A model generated the notes under the pieces. The model worked only from the letters and a program-made list of their open reading frames with translations, searched no databases and was not told the DNA's origin. From Sulfotelmatobacter sp963788225 (GTDB lineage Bacteria > Acidobacteriota > Terriglobia > Terriglobales > Acidobacteriaceae), in the NCBI GenBank assembly GCA_963788225.1, contig CAWBGI010000003.1:310001-374000 (forward strand): a DNA stretch of 64,000 nucleotides. The letters are read 5' to 3'. Numbering within the stretch: the stretch's first letter is position 1; each line of letters opens with the position of its first letter. Made by a program: the position numbers and the translations under genes. Below are positions 1 to 9,929 of this stretch, one piece after another.

Positions 1-62
1 TCGAGGTGTCCGTTCGTGGTCGGATCAAAAGACCCGGGATAGATCGCGATGCCTTTGTTCAA
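1..62 (-). CDS. coaD: Phosphopantetheine adenylyltransferase, N-terminal fragment (partial)
   Basis: The reverse strand from a TTG at 60-62 reads MNKGIAIYPGSFDPTTNGHL and then leaves the window. GSFDP followed by TNGH is the nucleotide-binding T/HxGH signature at the very N-terminus of CoaD, which transfers AMP from ATP to 4'-phosphopantetheine in the fourth step of CoA synthesis. An AGGA ribosome site sits about 5 bases upstream of the TTG and no in-frame ATG lies nearby, so the TTG start is likely. Only about 20 codons are present, so completeness cannot be judged. Confidence 0.8.
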   Translation of the reverse strand, partial: MNKGIAIYPGSFDPTTNGHL

Positions 63-222
63 TCGTCCTCGCAGGAACAGGCGGGCTGAATACAAGATTC
101 TATGCGGGTGGGAGTGAGATGGCAATCGCGGAATGACCGCGCCGAGAAGGCTGCAAAACTGCCGAACTGAACTCAAAGGCAGGCTTGAGTGGGCGATGCG
201 GCCGTGCACTCGCTTCGCTCGC

Positions 223-267
223 GGGGCGGACCCTTCGCCATTGCTCAGGGCAAGCTGCGTCCGCCCC
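223..267. repeat. REP-like palindrome (GGGGCGGAC family)
   Basis: GGGGCGGAC at 223-231 is the reverse complement of GTCCGCCCC at 259-267. The same core recurs at 4349-4370 and, doubled, inside lipB at 40257-40359. Here it lies just beyond the 3' end of the first GloVer gene, the same relative place as the 4349 copy, so it may act as a 3' hairpin or be an inherited part of the duplicated unit. Confidence 0.6.
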
Positions 268-279
268 TACGCACAACCA

Positions 280-1776
280 CTACTTCGTCACCACAAACTG
301 CGGGTTGCTGTTGAGCGTTCCCGATGGAGTGACCACAGAAACCACGCCCGTGGTCGCGCCCGCTGGAACCGTCGCTTTGATGTAGGTATCAGACTCCACC
401 GCGAAGGCAGTCGGCACGCCGTTGAAGGTGACGCTGCTGGTTCCCGTCAGGCCGTTCCCCAGAATGATCACGCTCTGCCCGATTTTGCCTACCAAGGGCG
501 AAGTTTCCACCAACGGGCTCAGGCCGTTCGAGACCGAATAGATCGTGCCATAGCCCCCGCAGCCGTTGCCGCCATAAGCAGTCATTCCGTAGAGCGTGCC
601 GTCGGTGCCTTGAAAAAGCGTGCTCACCGGGTTGTAGCCGGTGGAACCACATTCGCCGAAGGTGTAGAGCGTTTTGGCAACGCCCGCTGGAGTGATCTCA
701 ATAATGGTTCCCCCGTTGGTGCCGAATTCGTCGCCTATGGTCGCCGCATAGAGGTTGCCGTCGTTGGCTATCATCAGTCCTCCGAGCGCGGATCCTTGAG
801 TGGAGTCGAAACTTTGCAGGACGCTATACTTATGCGTCGATGTGATCTCGAACACGATCCCAACCCCTGCATTGCCGCCCGTCTCGCTGTTGCCGCCGAA
901 CTCGGTTGTGCCAAAGAGATTTCCGTTGGCATCCTGCACGATGTTGGTCGGAACCGAGCCGCCGGGGCAGTGCCCACTCCCGTAACTGCAGAAGTTATAG
1001 AGCACCGTATAGGATCCAGAAGCTGTCAGCTCATAAACCACTCCGGCTCCGGTCGAGCCGCCAGTGCTTGTAGCACCATAAAAGTTTCCATCGATGCCTT
1101 GGAGCGGCGGAAAGTTCGGACGCTCACCATCTACACAATTCGACTGCGAACAGAAAGAGTACAGCTCGGTGAACTTGCCTTCTGGAGTGATCTTGAAGAT
1201 CGCGCCTTCTTTGAACCTTCCGCCAGTGGTCGTCGTGCCGTAGAAATTTCCGTCGCTGCCCTGGATGAGTCCAGTCGGGCCCTGGCCGTCAACGCAAGGG
1301 GTGGAGCGACAAAAGGTGTAGAGGGTCGTGAGCTTGCCGCCAAGCGTCAGCTTGTAGATGGTTCCTGAGCCGGGATCGTCATCGCCGTTGTAGTCGCCGG
1401 CATTGCTGCCACCGGCCGTCGTCACCCCGTAAAGGTTTCCATCGCTCGCGAGTACGGGGGCCCAGATGGCGCTCGCCCCATCGGTGCACTCGTCCCCCAG
1501 CGGCTTTGCACAAAAGCTATAAAGAACCCGCAGATCTCCGCCGGACGTCACTTCGAAGACATTTCCAGATCTGTAAATGCCTCCGGCGACGGTGGTGCCA
1601 TAAAAGCGTCCGTTCGTGGCTTGCATCACCGATCCGAAGGGACCATCCCCGGTCTGGCCATTAAAGTTGGCGAGATCGGTCACGGTCTGTGCCTGGGCGC
1701 ACACCGCCAGGCTGAAGGTGATGGCCGCACATGCGAGTGCGAAGCCGAGAGTGAGCAAGGATTTGGAAGCTTGCAT
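280..1776 (-). CDS. Secreted GloVer-repeat protein with C-terminal TIG-like domain (array copy 1)
   Basis: This 498-residue exported protein opens with a lysine-containing n-region, a hydrophobic core and an AQAQ cleavage area at about residues 27-30. It then carries seven repeats of the form DGNxYGTTxxGG...GTVFEIT...LYSFC about 50-65 residues apart, the Gloeo/Verruco (TIGR03803) repeat, followed by a TIG/IPT-like end domain of about 90 residues. Seven repeats suggest a seven-bladed beta-propeller. The start at 1776 has AAGGAC upstream and lies 11 bp after the stop of the neighbouring HAF-repeat gene, so translation is probably coupled. The ligand or role is unknown; cell-surface or extracellular binding is an inference. 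Confidence 0.85.
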   Translation of the reverse strand: MQASKSLLTLGFALACAAITFSLAVCAQAQTVTDLANFNGQTGDGPFGSVMQATNGRFYGTTVAGGIYRSGNVFEVTSGGDLRVLYSFCAKPLGDECTDGASAIWAPVLASDGNLYGVTTAGGSNAGDYNGDDDPGSGTIYKLTLGGKLTTLYTFCRSTPCVDGQGPTGLIQGSDGNFYGTTTTGGRFKEGAIFKITPEGKFTELYSFCSQSNCVDGERPNFPPLQGIDGNFYGATSTGGSTGAGVVYELTASGSYTVLYNFCSYGSGHCPGGSVPTNIVQDANGNLFGTTEFGGNSETGGNAGVGIVFEITSTHKYSVLQSFDSTQGSALGGLMIANDGNLYAATIGDEFGTNGGTIIEITPAGVAKTLYTFGECGSTGYNPVSTLFQGTDGTLYGMTAYGGNGCGGYGTIYSVSNGLSPLVETSPLVGKIGQSVIILGNGLTGTSSVTFNGVPTAFAVESDTYIKATVPAGATTGVVSVVTPSGTLNSNPQFVVTK

Positions 1777-1787
1777 CGAAATGTCCT

Positions 1788-2831
1788 TTACCGCAGAATG
1801 AAACCCGCGTTATAGCTGCCATTCGCATTGGAGAAATTGCCGCCTACGGTTTCGTTGCCGCTGACGCTCTGCGGGAACGTACCGTCGAATTGGATGTGGT
1901 CGGCGTCGGGATCGTCAAAAGTGGTGATAACGCCGGAGGCCGCACTGCGCAGAAAGCCATGAAAACCGCGTGATCCGTAGTATCCGACCACGTCGCCGTT
2001 GTCGGCGATGCCCACGATCACCGCCGAGAATATTTTCGCGCCGGGGAGGCCGAAGGTGACGAAGCTGCCGTCGGCATTGCGGATAAAGCCCTTTGGACTG
2101 CCGGATTCCGGGCTATAGGTGCCGGTGATTTGTCCCGAGGCGTTGATGCCTGTAGAACGGGTCCATGCACTGCCGGGCAGCGAGAAGCTGGTGATGCTGC
2201 CGCTCGCATCGCGAATGTAGCCGAAGCCAAGCGTAGTCGCGTCTTGATACCAGCCGCAGGCTTTCCCGTTCTGGCTAAGCACACTGCTCGCCAGGTATAC
2301 CGACCCATTCGGTGTGAAGGTGGAGTAGTTTCCCCCTGAGTCACGCACAAAGCCGTGGCTTCTGCCGTTGCTGTCAAGGTAGTGGCCGCCGACCTCGCCG
2401 GCATCGTTGATGGAGTCGGGCACGGTCCCACTCCGCAACTGGGTGCCTGCGCCGGGAGCGTCGAGAATCGTAATCGTGCCTGCGGCATCACGGAGAAAGC
2501 CGTGCAGCAAGCCGTGCGCATCGTAAAACCAGCCGACCACCGCCCCCGGGTTGCTAATAGCGATGGGAAACACGGAAGCAGCACCGGGTACAGTAAAGGT
2601 AGTGGTGCCCCCACCAGGTTCCCGCACGATTACCGACGTCAATCCGGCAAGGCCGATCGCCTCGCCGGAATTGTTTACAGCGATGATGCTGAAATTGACG
2701 TTGATGTAGTCACTGCCCAAGGCCGCTTGCGACGGGAGGTTTTGTGCCTGGGCGTACACCGCCAGGCTGAAGGTGAAGACCGCCCAGGCCGGTGCAAGGC
2801 CAAGCGTGAGTAGAAATTTGAAACCTTTCAT
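1788..2831 (-). CDS. Secreted HAF-repeat protein (array copy 2)
   Basis: The longer frame reaches 2864, but the start at 2831 (MKGFKFLL) has a GGGGAC ribosome site and begins exactly at the signal peptide shared by the array, giving 347 residues. After AQAQ come seven units of the type INDAGEVGGHYLDSNGRSHG, the HAF extracellular repeat. No TIG domain follows. The repeat family is unrelated in sequence to the GloVer neighbours, yet leader and ribosome site are nearly the same, which points to module exchange. Function is unknown; export is clear from the leader. Confidence 0.82.
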   Translation of the reverse strand: MKGFKFLLTLGLAPAWAVFTFSLAVYAQAQNLPSQAALGSDYINVNFSIIAVNNSGEAIGLAGLTSVIVREPGGGTTTFTVPGAASVFPIAISNPGAVVGWFYDAHGLLHGFLRDAAGTITILDAPGAGTQLRSGTVPDSINDAGEVGGHYLDSNGRSHGFVRDSGGNYSTFTPNGSVYLASSVLSQNGKACGWYQDATTLGFGYIRDASGSITSFSLPGSAWTRSTGINASGQITGTYSPESGSPKGFIRNADGSFVTFGLPGAKIFSAVIVGIADNGDVVGYYGSRGFHGFLRSAASGVITTFDDPDADHIQFDGTFPQSVSGNETVGGNFSNANGSYNAGFILR

Positions 2832-2880
2832 CGAAATGTCCCCTAAGGTGCGCCAGCCGGGCACAAGAATCAGCTAACGA

Positions 2881-4324
2881 CTACTTTGTTACGCGGAATT
2901 GCGGGTTGCTGTTAAGCGTTCCAGATGGAGTGACTACAGACACCGTGCCGGTGGTCGCGCCCGCGGGAACGGTTGCTGTGATGTAGGTATCGGAGTTGAC
3001 GGTGAACGCGGCTGACACGCCGTTGAACATGACGCTGGTCGTTCCCGTCAGGCCGTTGCCGAGAACGATCACTCGCGCGCCCACTGCCGCCGCAACCGGA
3101 ACGGTTTTCACCAGCGGGCTCAGATTGTTAGCGAAGCTGTAGGCGATTCCCGAGGAGTACGCTCCGCCGTACGCCGTTGCTCCATAGAGAATTCCGTTGG
3201 TGCCTTGCAGCAAACCGTAGGTGGCATAATAGGCATTGCAGCGGGTGGGGTTGCAGAAGCTATAGAGAGAAGTGTAGGTGCCCTCGGGCGTGATCTGGTA
3301 GATGTTGCCGTTGTTGATGCCGTTGGTTGTCGTTCCATAGAGGTTGCCGTCGTTGGCCACAGTGGGTGCGGATTGGGGATATCCTCCATCGCTACCGTCG
3401 GCACCGTCGAAGCTGTGGAGCACGATGTATTGGTCGGTTGGGGTGATCTCGAAGACGGTACCGTCCCCGTAAGCTCCGCCATACAAGGTCGTGCCATAGA
3501 GATTGCCCTTTGCGTCCTGCACCAGCGTTGCCTCGGGATAAGTGCCGTCGGCGCAATTGGTTTGAGAACAGAAGTTGTAGAGCGCCTTGTAAGTACCGGC
3601 TGGCGTAATTTCATAGACCACGCCGCTGCTATGAAATCCTCCGCGAGCCGCCGTGCCGTAGAAGTTGCCGTTGCTGGCCTGCATGGGGCTGGCTTCTGGC
3701 GAGGCGCCGCTGCCGCAGCCCGGCTGGGCGCAAAAGCTATGCAGCACCTTGAACTGGCCTAGGGAGGTGAGTTCGAAGAAAGTGCCATCGCCAAATGCTC
3801 CGCCATACTGTGCCACGCCGTAGAAATTTCCGTTACTGCCCTCGATGAGGCCCACGGGGCCGACGCCGTCGGAACAGGGTTGCGGTCGGACAAAAGCTGT
3901 AGAGCGTGGTCAATTTGCCACCAATTGTCATTTTGTAGACCGTGCCGGCATCGTTGCTGTTGCCGCCGCTGGTGGTGGTGCCATAGAAGTTTCCGTCGCT
4001 GCCCAGGATGGGAGCCACCAGCGGATTCCTTCCATCCGTACAACCGGCGAGAGCGCAAAAGCTGTACAGATTGGTAAGTTTACCCGCCGACGTCAACTGG
4101 AAAATAGCCCCGGAGCCGTTCTTGCCTCCACCGACGGTAGAGCCGTAGTAGTTGCCGTTGGTGTCCTGCACCATGGGTCCAAAGAAGGGAACTTCGCCGT
4201 TGAGTCCTGTGAAAGCCGCCAGTGTGGTGAAAGTCTGTGCCTGGGCGCACACCGCCAGGCCGAAGGTGAGGGCCGCACATGCGAGTGCAAGGCCAAGAGT
4301 GAACAAAGATTTGGAAACTTTCAT
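2881..4324 (-). pseudogene. GloVer-repeat protein with single-base frameshift (array copy 3)
   Basis: The N-terminal part (start 4324, MKVSKSLF, shared leader) and C-terminal part (to 2881) lie in different frames. Around 3881-3890 this copy reads TGCGGTCGGA where intact copy 6 (7759-7767) reads TGCGTCGGA, so one extra G breaks the frame after the second repeat. Bridging the frames restores seven GloVer repeats and the TIG-like end, like copy 6. Both halves are otherwise intact, so the lesion is recent or a sequencing error. Confirming reads across 3880-3890 would decide. Confidence 0.85.
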
Positions 4325-4348
4325 CGAAATGTCCTCCCAATTTCCCAT

Positions 4349-4370
4349 GGGCGGACGAATGCGTCCGCCC
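4349..4370. repeat. REP-like palindrome
   Basis: GGGCGGACG AATG CGTCCGCCC (4349-4370) is a compact hairpin with perfect 9-bp arms, followed by CTACG. It sits between array copies 3 and 4 and matches the repeat family found after copy 1 and inside lipB. Confidence 0.75.
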
Positions 4371-4383
4371 CTACGTACGACGG

Positions 4384-5401
4384 CTACTTCGTCACCACAA
4401 ACTGCGGATTGCTCTTAAGCGTTCCAGATGGAGTGACAACAGAAACCGCACCCGTAGTCGCGCCCGTTGGGACCGTGGCTTTGATGTAGGTATCGGATTC
4501 CACCGTAAACGCCGCCTCCACGCCGTTGAAGGTCGCCGGCGCTCCCTCCGAACAGCGTCGTCCCAAAAAGATTTCCAGCGGCATCCTGCACCACCCCGTT
4601 CGGGGCATACCCTCTGGGGCAGGGGCTGTTCGCACAAAAAAAAGTGTGAACCACGTTGAAGGTTCCCAAAGGACTCAGCGAATACACGACACCGCCTCCG
4701 TGGCTTCCTCCCCAGCGTGTGGCGCCAATCAAGCTTCCGTCGATGTCCTGGATTGGCGCGGAACCTGGCGCTGAACCGTCGGCGCAATTGGCCAGCGAAC
4801 AAAACGAATGCACAATGCTGAATTCGCCGGTCGTGCTGATTTTGAAAAGAGTGCCTGCGTTGGACTCGCTGCCGGCGTAGCTCGTGACGCCGTAGAGATT
4901 ACCGTCGGCGGCCTGCATGATTCCGACTGGGACCGCGCCATCGAGGCAGGGACTGACTGTACAGAAGGTATAGAGCGTGGTCAGTTGACCGTCGAGCGTC
5001 ATCTTATACACCGTTCCCCAGCCGCCTCCATTGTCCAAATCGGAGCCACCTCCCGCAGTTACGCCGTAGAGATTTCCATCGCTGCCGAGGATGGGAGGCG
5101 TTTCCGGAACTTCTCCATCGGCACAGTGCGGTTGTGAGCAAAAGCTGTAGATCGAGCTAATCTCTTCGGTGGGCGTAATTCTGACGAGGTTCCCCACCGA
5201 ACCGTCGCCCTCGCCGGCGCCGGCGGTTGTGGCGTAAAAATTTCCGTCCGTCGCCTGAATCACCGTACTGGGTCCACTTCCGTCGATGCCGTTGAAGACG
5301 GCGAAGTAGGTAAGGTTTTGTGCCTGGGCGCACACCGCCAGGCCGAAGGTGATGGCCGCACATGCGAGCGCAAGGCCAAAGCTGCTTCTTGAACTCTTCA
5401 T
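4384..5401 (-). pseudogene. GloVer-repeat protein with out-of-frame internal deletion (array copy 4)
   Basis: Translation from 5401 (MKSSRSSFG, shared leader) gives five GloVer repeats up to NLFGTTLFGG and then runs into a TIG-like domain in the wrong frame. A second frame ending at 4384 supplies the normal tail (TFNGVEAAFTVESDTY to PQFVVTK). Relative to intact copies, the last two repeats and the start of the TIG domain are missing, with the junction near 4535-4555. The result is a shortened protein with a nonsense tail, so the gene is probably inactive or encodes a five-repeat fragment. Confidence 0.85.
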
Positions 5402-5493
5402 AGAAATATCCCCCAACAGCTGCCCCGGAAAACATCTAAATACACCAATTTGAAATCCCCCCAACCGCGGGGTGTACCGAAGACGGCTATCCT

Positions 5494-6708
5494 CTACGGC
5501 CCAAAAACATACGCGACGCCGCTGGCGGGCGCTCCGGCCGCCAAAACTGAACCGCTAATCGCAACCGGGCAGCCGTACTCCCCCCCTGTCACAGTTGCCT
5601 CTGAAGTTGGCAAGGAGCTCTTCCAGCCGGTGGCGGACTCGGTGTAGGCGTAGGCGGTGCCGGTGGTGAGAGTAGTTGAAGAGCCGATTGCGATTCTAGT
5701 CGGCGCAACGGCGACTCCGTTCCCAAAGAAATCTCCTATAGCTAGACCGGTCGCTGACAGTTCTCCCGTTTGCGTCATATTCTTCCAGCCGGATGCCGGT
5801 TCCACGAAGACGTAGGCGAGTCCGGTGTCGTTGTTTCTCTTTTGCGCGCCAGCGACGATGGTGTTCCCGTTGATCGCCACCGCCGCGCCAAGGGCGTCCT
5901 GCGCTCTGCCGTCGGAAGCCGTGAGTTTCGCCTTTTGACTGTGCGATCCACTCCAACCCGCTGCGGGTTCGACAAACACGTAGACCGCGCCCAGATTGTT
6001 GTTGTTGTATGCACCCGCGGCGATCGTCGATCCGCTAACCGACAGGGCCCAACCAAAATAGTCGTATGACGTGGTATCGCTGGCGATGATGCTGCCCGTA
6101 GGAGTGGCACTCACCCATCCGCCGGCCGGCTCGGTGAATATCTGCACGCGTCCGCGGCTGGTGTACGTTTTGGGCTCGCTGACCGCAATGGTCGCTCCGT
6201 CAATGGCGACAGTTTCGCCAAACAGAGTTGCCACGCCATTGGTGTTGCTCAGCACCGCGGTTTCCGTCATGTTCTGCCAACCGCCCTCCGGTTCAGTAAA
6301 AACATAGGCTGCATTGTTCCCGTAAGATCCCACGACGATGGTGTTGCCGCTGATGCCTACGGAAATCCCGAAATCGAGGAAGGTAAAGCCGTCAGAGGGA
6401 CTCAGTTCCGCCGTCTGTGTCATGTTCGCCCAGCCGCTCGCGGGCTTCACAAAAACGTAGACGGCTCCGACGTTGTAGTGCGCCCCTGGGGCGCCCACTA
6501 CGATGGTGTCTCCGCTCATCGCGATGGACGTGCCAAATCCGTCTGGATATCCATCGTTGTCGGACTCTGTGAGTTCGGCCAGCTGCTTAAGACTGCTGGG
6601 GCCAGGTTCAGAAAACGTTTGTGCCTCGGCGCGTACGGCCAGGCTGAGGGTAATGGCCGCACCTGCGAGTGCAAGGCCAAGAGTCAGCAAAGATTTAGAA
6701 CCCTTCAT
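5494..6708 (-). CDS. Secreted FG-GAP (integrin-alpha-like) repeat protein (array copy 5)
   Basis: The 404-residue product starts with the array leader (MKGSKSLLTLGLALAG, ending AEAQ) and then has seven repeats of the type FGxSVAISGNTIVVGAxG...GAVYVFxEPASGW, the FG-GAP propeller signature. In integrins these repeats form a seven-bladed propeller with calcium sites; here no clear DxDxDG calcium loop is seen in most blades. There is no TIG domain. It is the only FG-GAP member among GloVer neighbours but shares leader and ribosome site, and sits 50 bp from copy 6. Ligand unknown. Confidence 0.84.
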   Translation of the reverse strand: MKGSKSLLTLGLALAGAAITLSLAVRAEAQTFSEPGPSSLKQLAELTESDNDGYPDGFGTSIAMSGDTIVVGAPGAHYNVGAVYVFVKPASGWANMTQTAELSPSDGFTFLDFGISVGISGNTIVVGSYGNNAAYVFTEPEGGWQNMTETAVLSNTNGVATLFGETVAIDGATIAVSEPKTYTSRGRVQIFTEPAGGWVSATPTGSIIASDTTSYDYFGWALSVSGSTIAAGAYNNNNLGAVYVFVEPAAGWSGSHSQKAKLTASDGRAQDALGAAVAINGNTIVAGAQKRNNDTGLAYVFVEPASGWKNMTQTGELSATGLAIGDFFGNGVAVAPTRIAIGSSTTLTTGTAYAYTESATGWKSSLPTSEATVTGGEYGCPVAISGSVLAAGAPASGVAYVFGP

Positions 6709-6758
6709 CGAAATGTCCTCCTAAGGTCCGCCACGAGGGCACAGGAACGAGTTAACGA

Positions 6759-8201
6759 CTACTTTGTTACGCGGAATTGTGGGTAGCTGTTAAGCGTTCC
6801 CGATGGAGTGACTACAGACACCGTGCCGGTAGTCGCGCCTGTGGGAACCGTCGCTGTAAGGTATGTGTCGGATTCGACGGTGAACGCGGCTGGCACGCCG
6901 TTGAACGTGACGCTGGTCGATCCCGTCAGCCCATTGCCGAGAATGATCACGCGCGCGCCCACCGCCGCCGCAAGCGGAACGGTTTTCACCAGCGGGCTCA
7001 GATTGTTGGCGAAGCTGTAGACGATTCCCCAGCCGTGTGCTCCGCCGTCCGCCGTTGCTCCATAAAGAATTCCGTCGGTGCCTTGCAGCAAACCGTAGGT
7101 GGCATCGTAGGCATTGCAGCGGGTGGGGTTGCAGAAGCTATAGAGAGAAGTGTAGGTGCCCTCGGGCGTGATCTGGTAGATGTTGCCGTTGTTGATGCCG
7201 TTGGTTGTCGTTCCATAGAGGTTGCCGTCGTTGGCCACAGTGGGTGCGGATTGGGGATATCCTCCATCGCTACCGTCGGCACCGTCGAAGCTGTGGAGCA
7301 CGATGTATTGGTCGGTTGGGGTGATCTCGAAGACGGTACCGTCCCCGTAAGCTCCGCCATACAAGGTCGTGCCATAGAGATTGCCCTTTGCGTCCTGCAC
7401 CAGCGTTGACTGGGGATAACTGCCGTCGGCGCAATCTGTTTGAGAGCAGAAGTTGTAGAGCGCCTTGTAGGAACCGGCTGACGTAATTTCATAGACCACG
7501 CCGCCGCTATGAAATCCTCCGCGAGCCGCCGTGCCGTAGAAGTTACCGTTGCTGGCCTGCATGGGGCTGGCTGCCGGCGAGGCGCCGCCTCCGCAGCCCA
7601 GTTGGGCACAGAAGCTATGCAGCAGCTTGAACTCGCCGAGGGAGGTGAGTTCGAAGAAAGTGCCATAGCTGAACGCCCCGCCATACCCTGTTACGCCGTA
7701 GAAATTTCCGTTGCTGCCCTCGACGAGGCCCACCGGGCTGATGCCGTCGGAACAGGGCTGCGTCGGACAAAAGCTGTAGAGCGTGGTCAATTTGCCACCA
7801 ATTGTCATTTTGTAGACCGTGCCAGCACCGCTGCTGTTGCCGCCGTTGTCGGTGGTGCCATAGAAGTTTCCGTCGCTGCCCAGGATGGGGGCTGTCACCG
7901 GACCTGTTCCATCGGCACAACCGGCCAGAGCGCAAAAGCTGTATAGATTGGTTAGGTTACCCGTTGACGTCAACTGGAAAATAGCCCCGAAGCCGTTCTT
8001 GCCTCCATAGAAGGTAGACCCGTAGTAGTGGCCGTTAGTGTCCTGCACCATGCTTCCAAACAAGGGAGCTTCGCCGTTGAGTCCAGTGAAATCCGACAGT
8101 GTGGTGAAAGTTTGTGCCTGGGCGCACACCGCCAGGCTGAAGGTGAGGGCCGCACATGCCAGTGCAAAGCCAAGAGTCAGCAAAGATTTGGAACCCTTCA
8201 T
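6759..8201 (-). CDS. Secreted GloVer-repeat protein with TIG-like domain (array copy 6)
   Basis: This is an intact 480-residue copy: signal peptide ending AQAQ, seven GloVer repeats, then a TIG-like domain ending PQFRVTK. It is the closest relative of broken copy 3. DNA at 7108-7408 appears identical to 3230-3530 by direct comparison, whereas the flanks differ at scattered positions, which fits recent gene conversion or duplication. Start 8201 has GAGGAC upstream. Role unknown; exported propeller-like binding protein is the best description. Confidence 0.86.
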   Translation of the reverse strand: MKGSKSLLTLGFALACAALTFSLAVCAQAQTFTTLSDFTGLNGEAPLFGSMVQDTNGHYYGSTFYGGKNGFGAIFQLTSTGNLTNLYSFCALAGCADGTGPVTAPILGSDGNFYGTTDNGGNSSGAGTVYKMTIGGKLTTLYSFCPTQPCSDGISPVGLVEGSNGNFYGVTGYGGAFSYGTFFELTSLGEFKLLHSFCAQLGCGGGASPAASPMQASNGNFYGTAARGGFHSGGVVYEITSAGSYKALYNFCSQTDCADGSYPQSTLVQDAKGNLYGTTLYGGAYGDGTVFEITPTDQYIVLHSFDGADGSDGGYPQSAPTVANDGNLYGTTTNGINNGNIYQITPEGTYTSLYSFCNPTRCNAYDATYGLLQGTDGILYGATADGGAHGWGIVYSFANNLSPLVKTVPLAAAVGARVIILGNGLTGSTSVTFNGVPAAFTVESDTYLTATVPTGATTGTVSVVTPSGTLNSYPQFRVTK

Positions 8202-8322
8202 CGAAATGTCCTCCTAAACTGCGCCGCCCAGGCAGTACAAATGAGCTAAGCACGTGAGCCGAGGCCGTGAGATTACCTCTTTTTCCGTTTTCTACTTCAC
8301 CTGTTTCTACCGAACCCTGTTT

Positions 8323-9789
8323 CTACCGAACTTGGAACGTCACGTTGCTGTCGAGCGTCGTGCCCTCCGAGGTGGTCACCGCCACTGTGCCGCTGCTCGC
8401 CCCGCTGGGCACGGTCGTGGTGATTTCCGTAGCGGAAACGACCTTGAACGTGGCCGCGGTTCCATCGAAGCTGACGGCGGTTGCTCCTTTCAGATTGGTC
8501 CCCAGGATGGTCACATTCGTTCCCGCCGCGCCGGACGTGGGGATGGTCTTGACGAACGGTCCCAGCCCGGTGGCGAGGCTGAAGATCGTGCCGTTGGCGG
8601 TCTTGCCTCCAAGTCCGGTTGATCCGTAGAAGGTACCGTTGGTGTGTAACAGCAGGGGGCCACCCGGAGTGGATCCGTCCGTGTAATTTCCGTTCGTACT
8701 AGTGAAAGTGTGCAGCGTAGTCAGTTGGCCCGCAGGAGTGATTTCGAAGACCGTCCCCTTGCCGCTGTTCGCGCCACCGCCGGATGTGATTCCATAGAAG
8801 TTCCCGTCCGTTCCCAAGGTCACGGCCATCGGAATTTTTCCGTCAGTGCATCCCGTCTGCAGGCAGAAGCTGTGGAGCGAAGTGATCGACCCGCTGGAAG
8901 TCATCTCATAGACAGTGCCGTAGACGACCTTGGAGCCGTCTCCGCCAGCTAAGGTTGTGCCGTAGAAATTTCCGTTCGCGGCCTGAACCAGTGCCGAATC
9001 GGGGAGATATCCGTTGGGCGCGCAGAATACGGCCAGCGTGGTCAGCGTTCCGGTAGGCGTGAGTTGGAAGAAGGTTCCATCTGTTTCCGAAGTCTTGCAG
9101 CTACTTTCGCCTCCAGTGTAGGTGGTCCCATAGAGAGTTCCATCCGCGGCCAACGTCAGCCCGTTTGGACCACTTCCGTCGGGACACCCGGAGCTTGCAC
9201 AAAAACTATGAAGCGTCCTGAAAGTTCCGCTCGCGGTAATCTCAAACACCGTGCCTTCGCCGTAGGCCCCGCCCCGGAATGTGGTTCCGTAGAAATTTCC
9301 GTTGTCGGCCTGAACCAGTGCCGACTCCGCGTCCTGTCCGTCGGTTCCATCGAAGGTGTGCAGCAGCGTGAACTTGCCGGCGGAGGTGGTCTTGAACACG
9401 GTGCCGTCCTCATAGGCCCCGCCGTCGAACGTTACGCCATAGAACTCTCCGTCGGTGGACAGCACTAATCCCCCAAACGGATCGGCGCCATCCGTACACG
9501 GAGATGACGGACAAAAGCTGTAGAGTGTGGTGAGAACGCCGGCCGTGGTGACCTTAAAGAACGTTCCCGCGCCGCCGGACCCGCCAGTCTCCGTTATCCC
9601 GTAGATGTCTCCGTTCGTGCCCTGCACCAGGGTTCCAAGAGGGCCGCTGCCATCGGCACACCCAGTCTCGCTACAGAAGCTGTAAAGGCTGGTGAAAGTC
9701 TGGGCCTGGGCGCACACCGCCAGACTGAAAGTAATGGCCGCACATGCCAGTGCAAAGCCAAGAGTCAGCAAAGATTTGGAGCCTTTCAT
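8323..9789 (-). CDS. Secreted GloVer-repeat protein with TIG-like domain (array copy 7)
   Basis: The 488-residue protein has the shared leader (MKGSKSLLTLGFALACA), seven GloVer repeats and a divergent TIG-like end (SGAAGTNVTILGTNLKGATA to NVTFQVR). It is the first intact gene after the array promoter. Its end domain is the closest match to the relic at 9930-10110, so copy 7 and the lost eighth copy form a subgroup distinct from copies 1, 3, 4 and 6. The 121 bp between it and copy 6 contain nothing recognised. Confidence 0.85.
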   Translation of the reverse strand: MKGSKSLLTLGFALACAAITFSLAVCAQAQTFTSLYSFCSETGCADGSGPLGTLVQGTNGDIYGITETGGSGGAGTFFKVTTAGVLTTLYSFCPSSPCTDGADPFGGLVLSTDGEFYGVTFDGGAYEDGTVFKTTSAGKFTLLHTFDGTDGQDAESALVQADNGNFYGTTFRGGAYGEGTVFEITASGTFRTLHSFCASSGCPDGSGPNGLTLAADGTLYGTTYTGGESSCKTSETDGTFFQLTPTGTLTTLAVFCAPNGYLPDSALVQAANGNFYGTTLAGGDGSKVVYGTVYEMTSSGSITSLHSFCLQTGCTDGKIPMAVTLGTDGNFYGITSGGGANSGKGTVFEITPAGQLTTLHTFTSTNGNYTDGSTPGGPLLLHTNGTFYGSTGLGGKTANGTIFSLATGLGPFVKTIPTSGAAGTNVTILGTNLKGATAVSFDGTAATFKVVSATEITTTVPSGASSGTVAVTTSEGTTLDSNVTFQVR

Positions 9790-9929
9790 CGAAATGTCCT
9801 CCTGAGGTGCGCCAACAACGCAGCGCGCAAGAATAAGCCGAAAGGGGGAGCCAGCAGCCGACCGGGTCGTGAGCCTACATCTTTAATTTCTACGGCAATT
9901 TCTACGGCACTTATTTCTATGGCGCCTGT

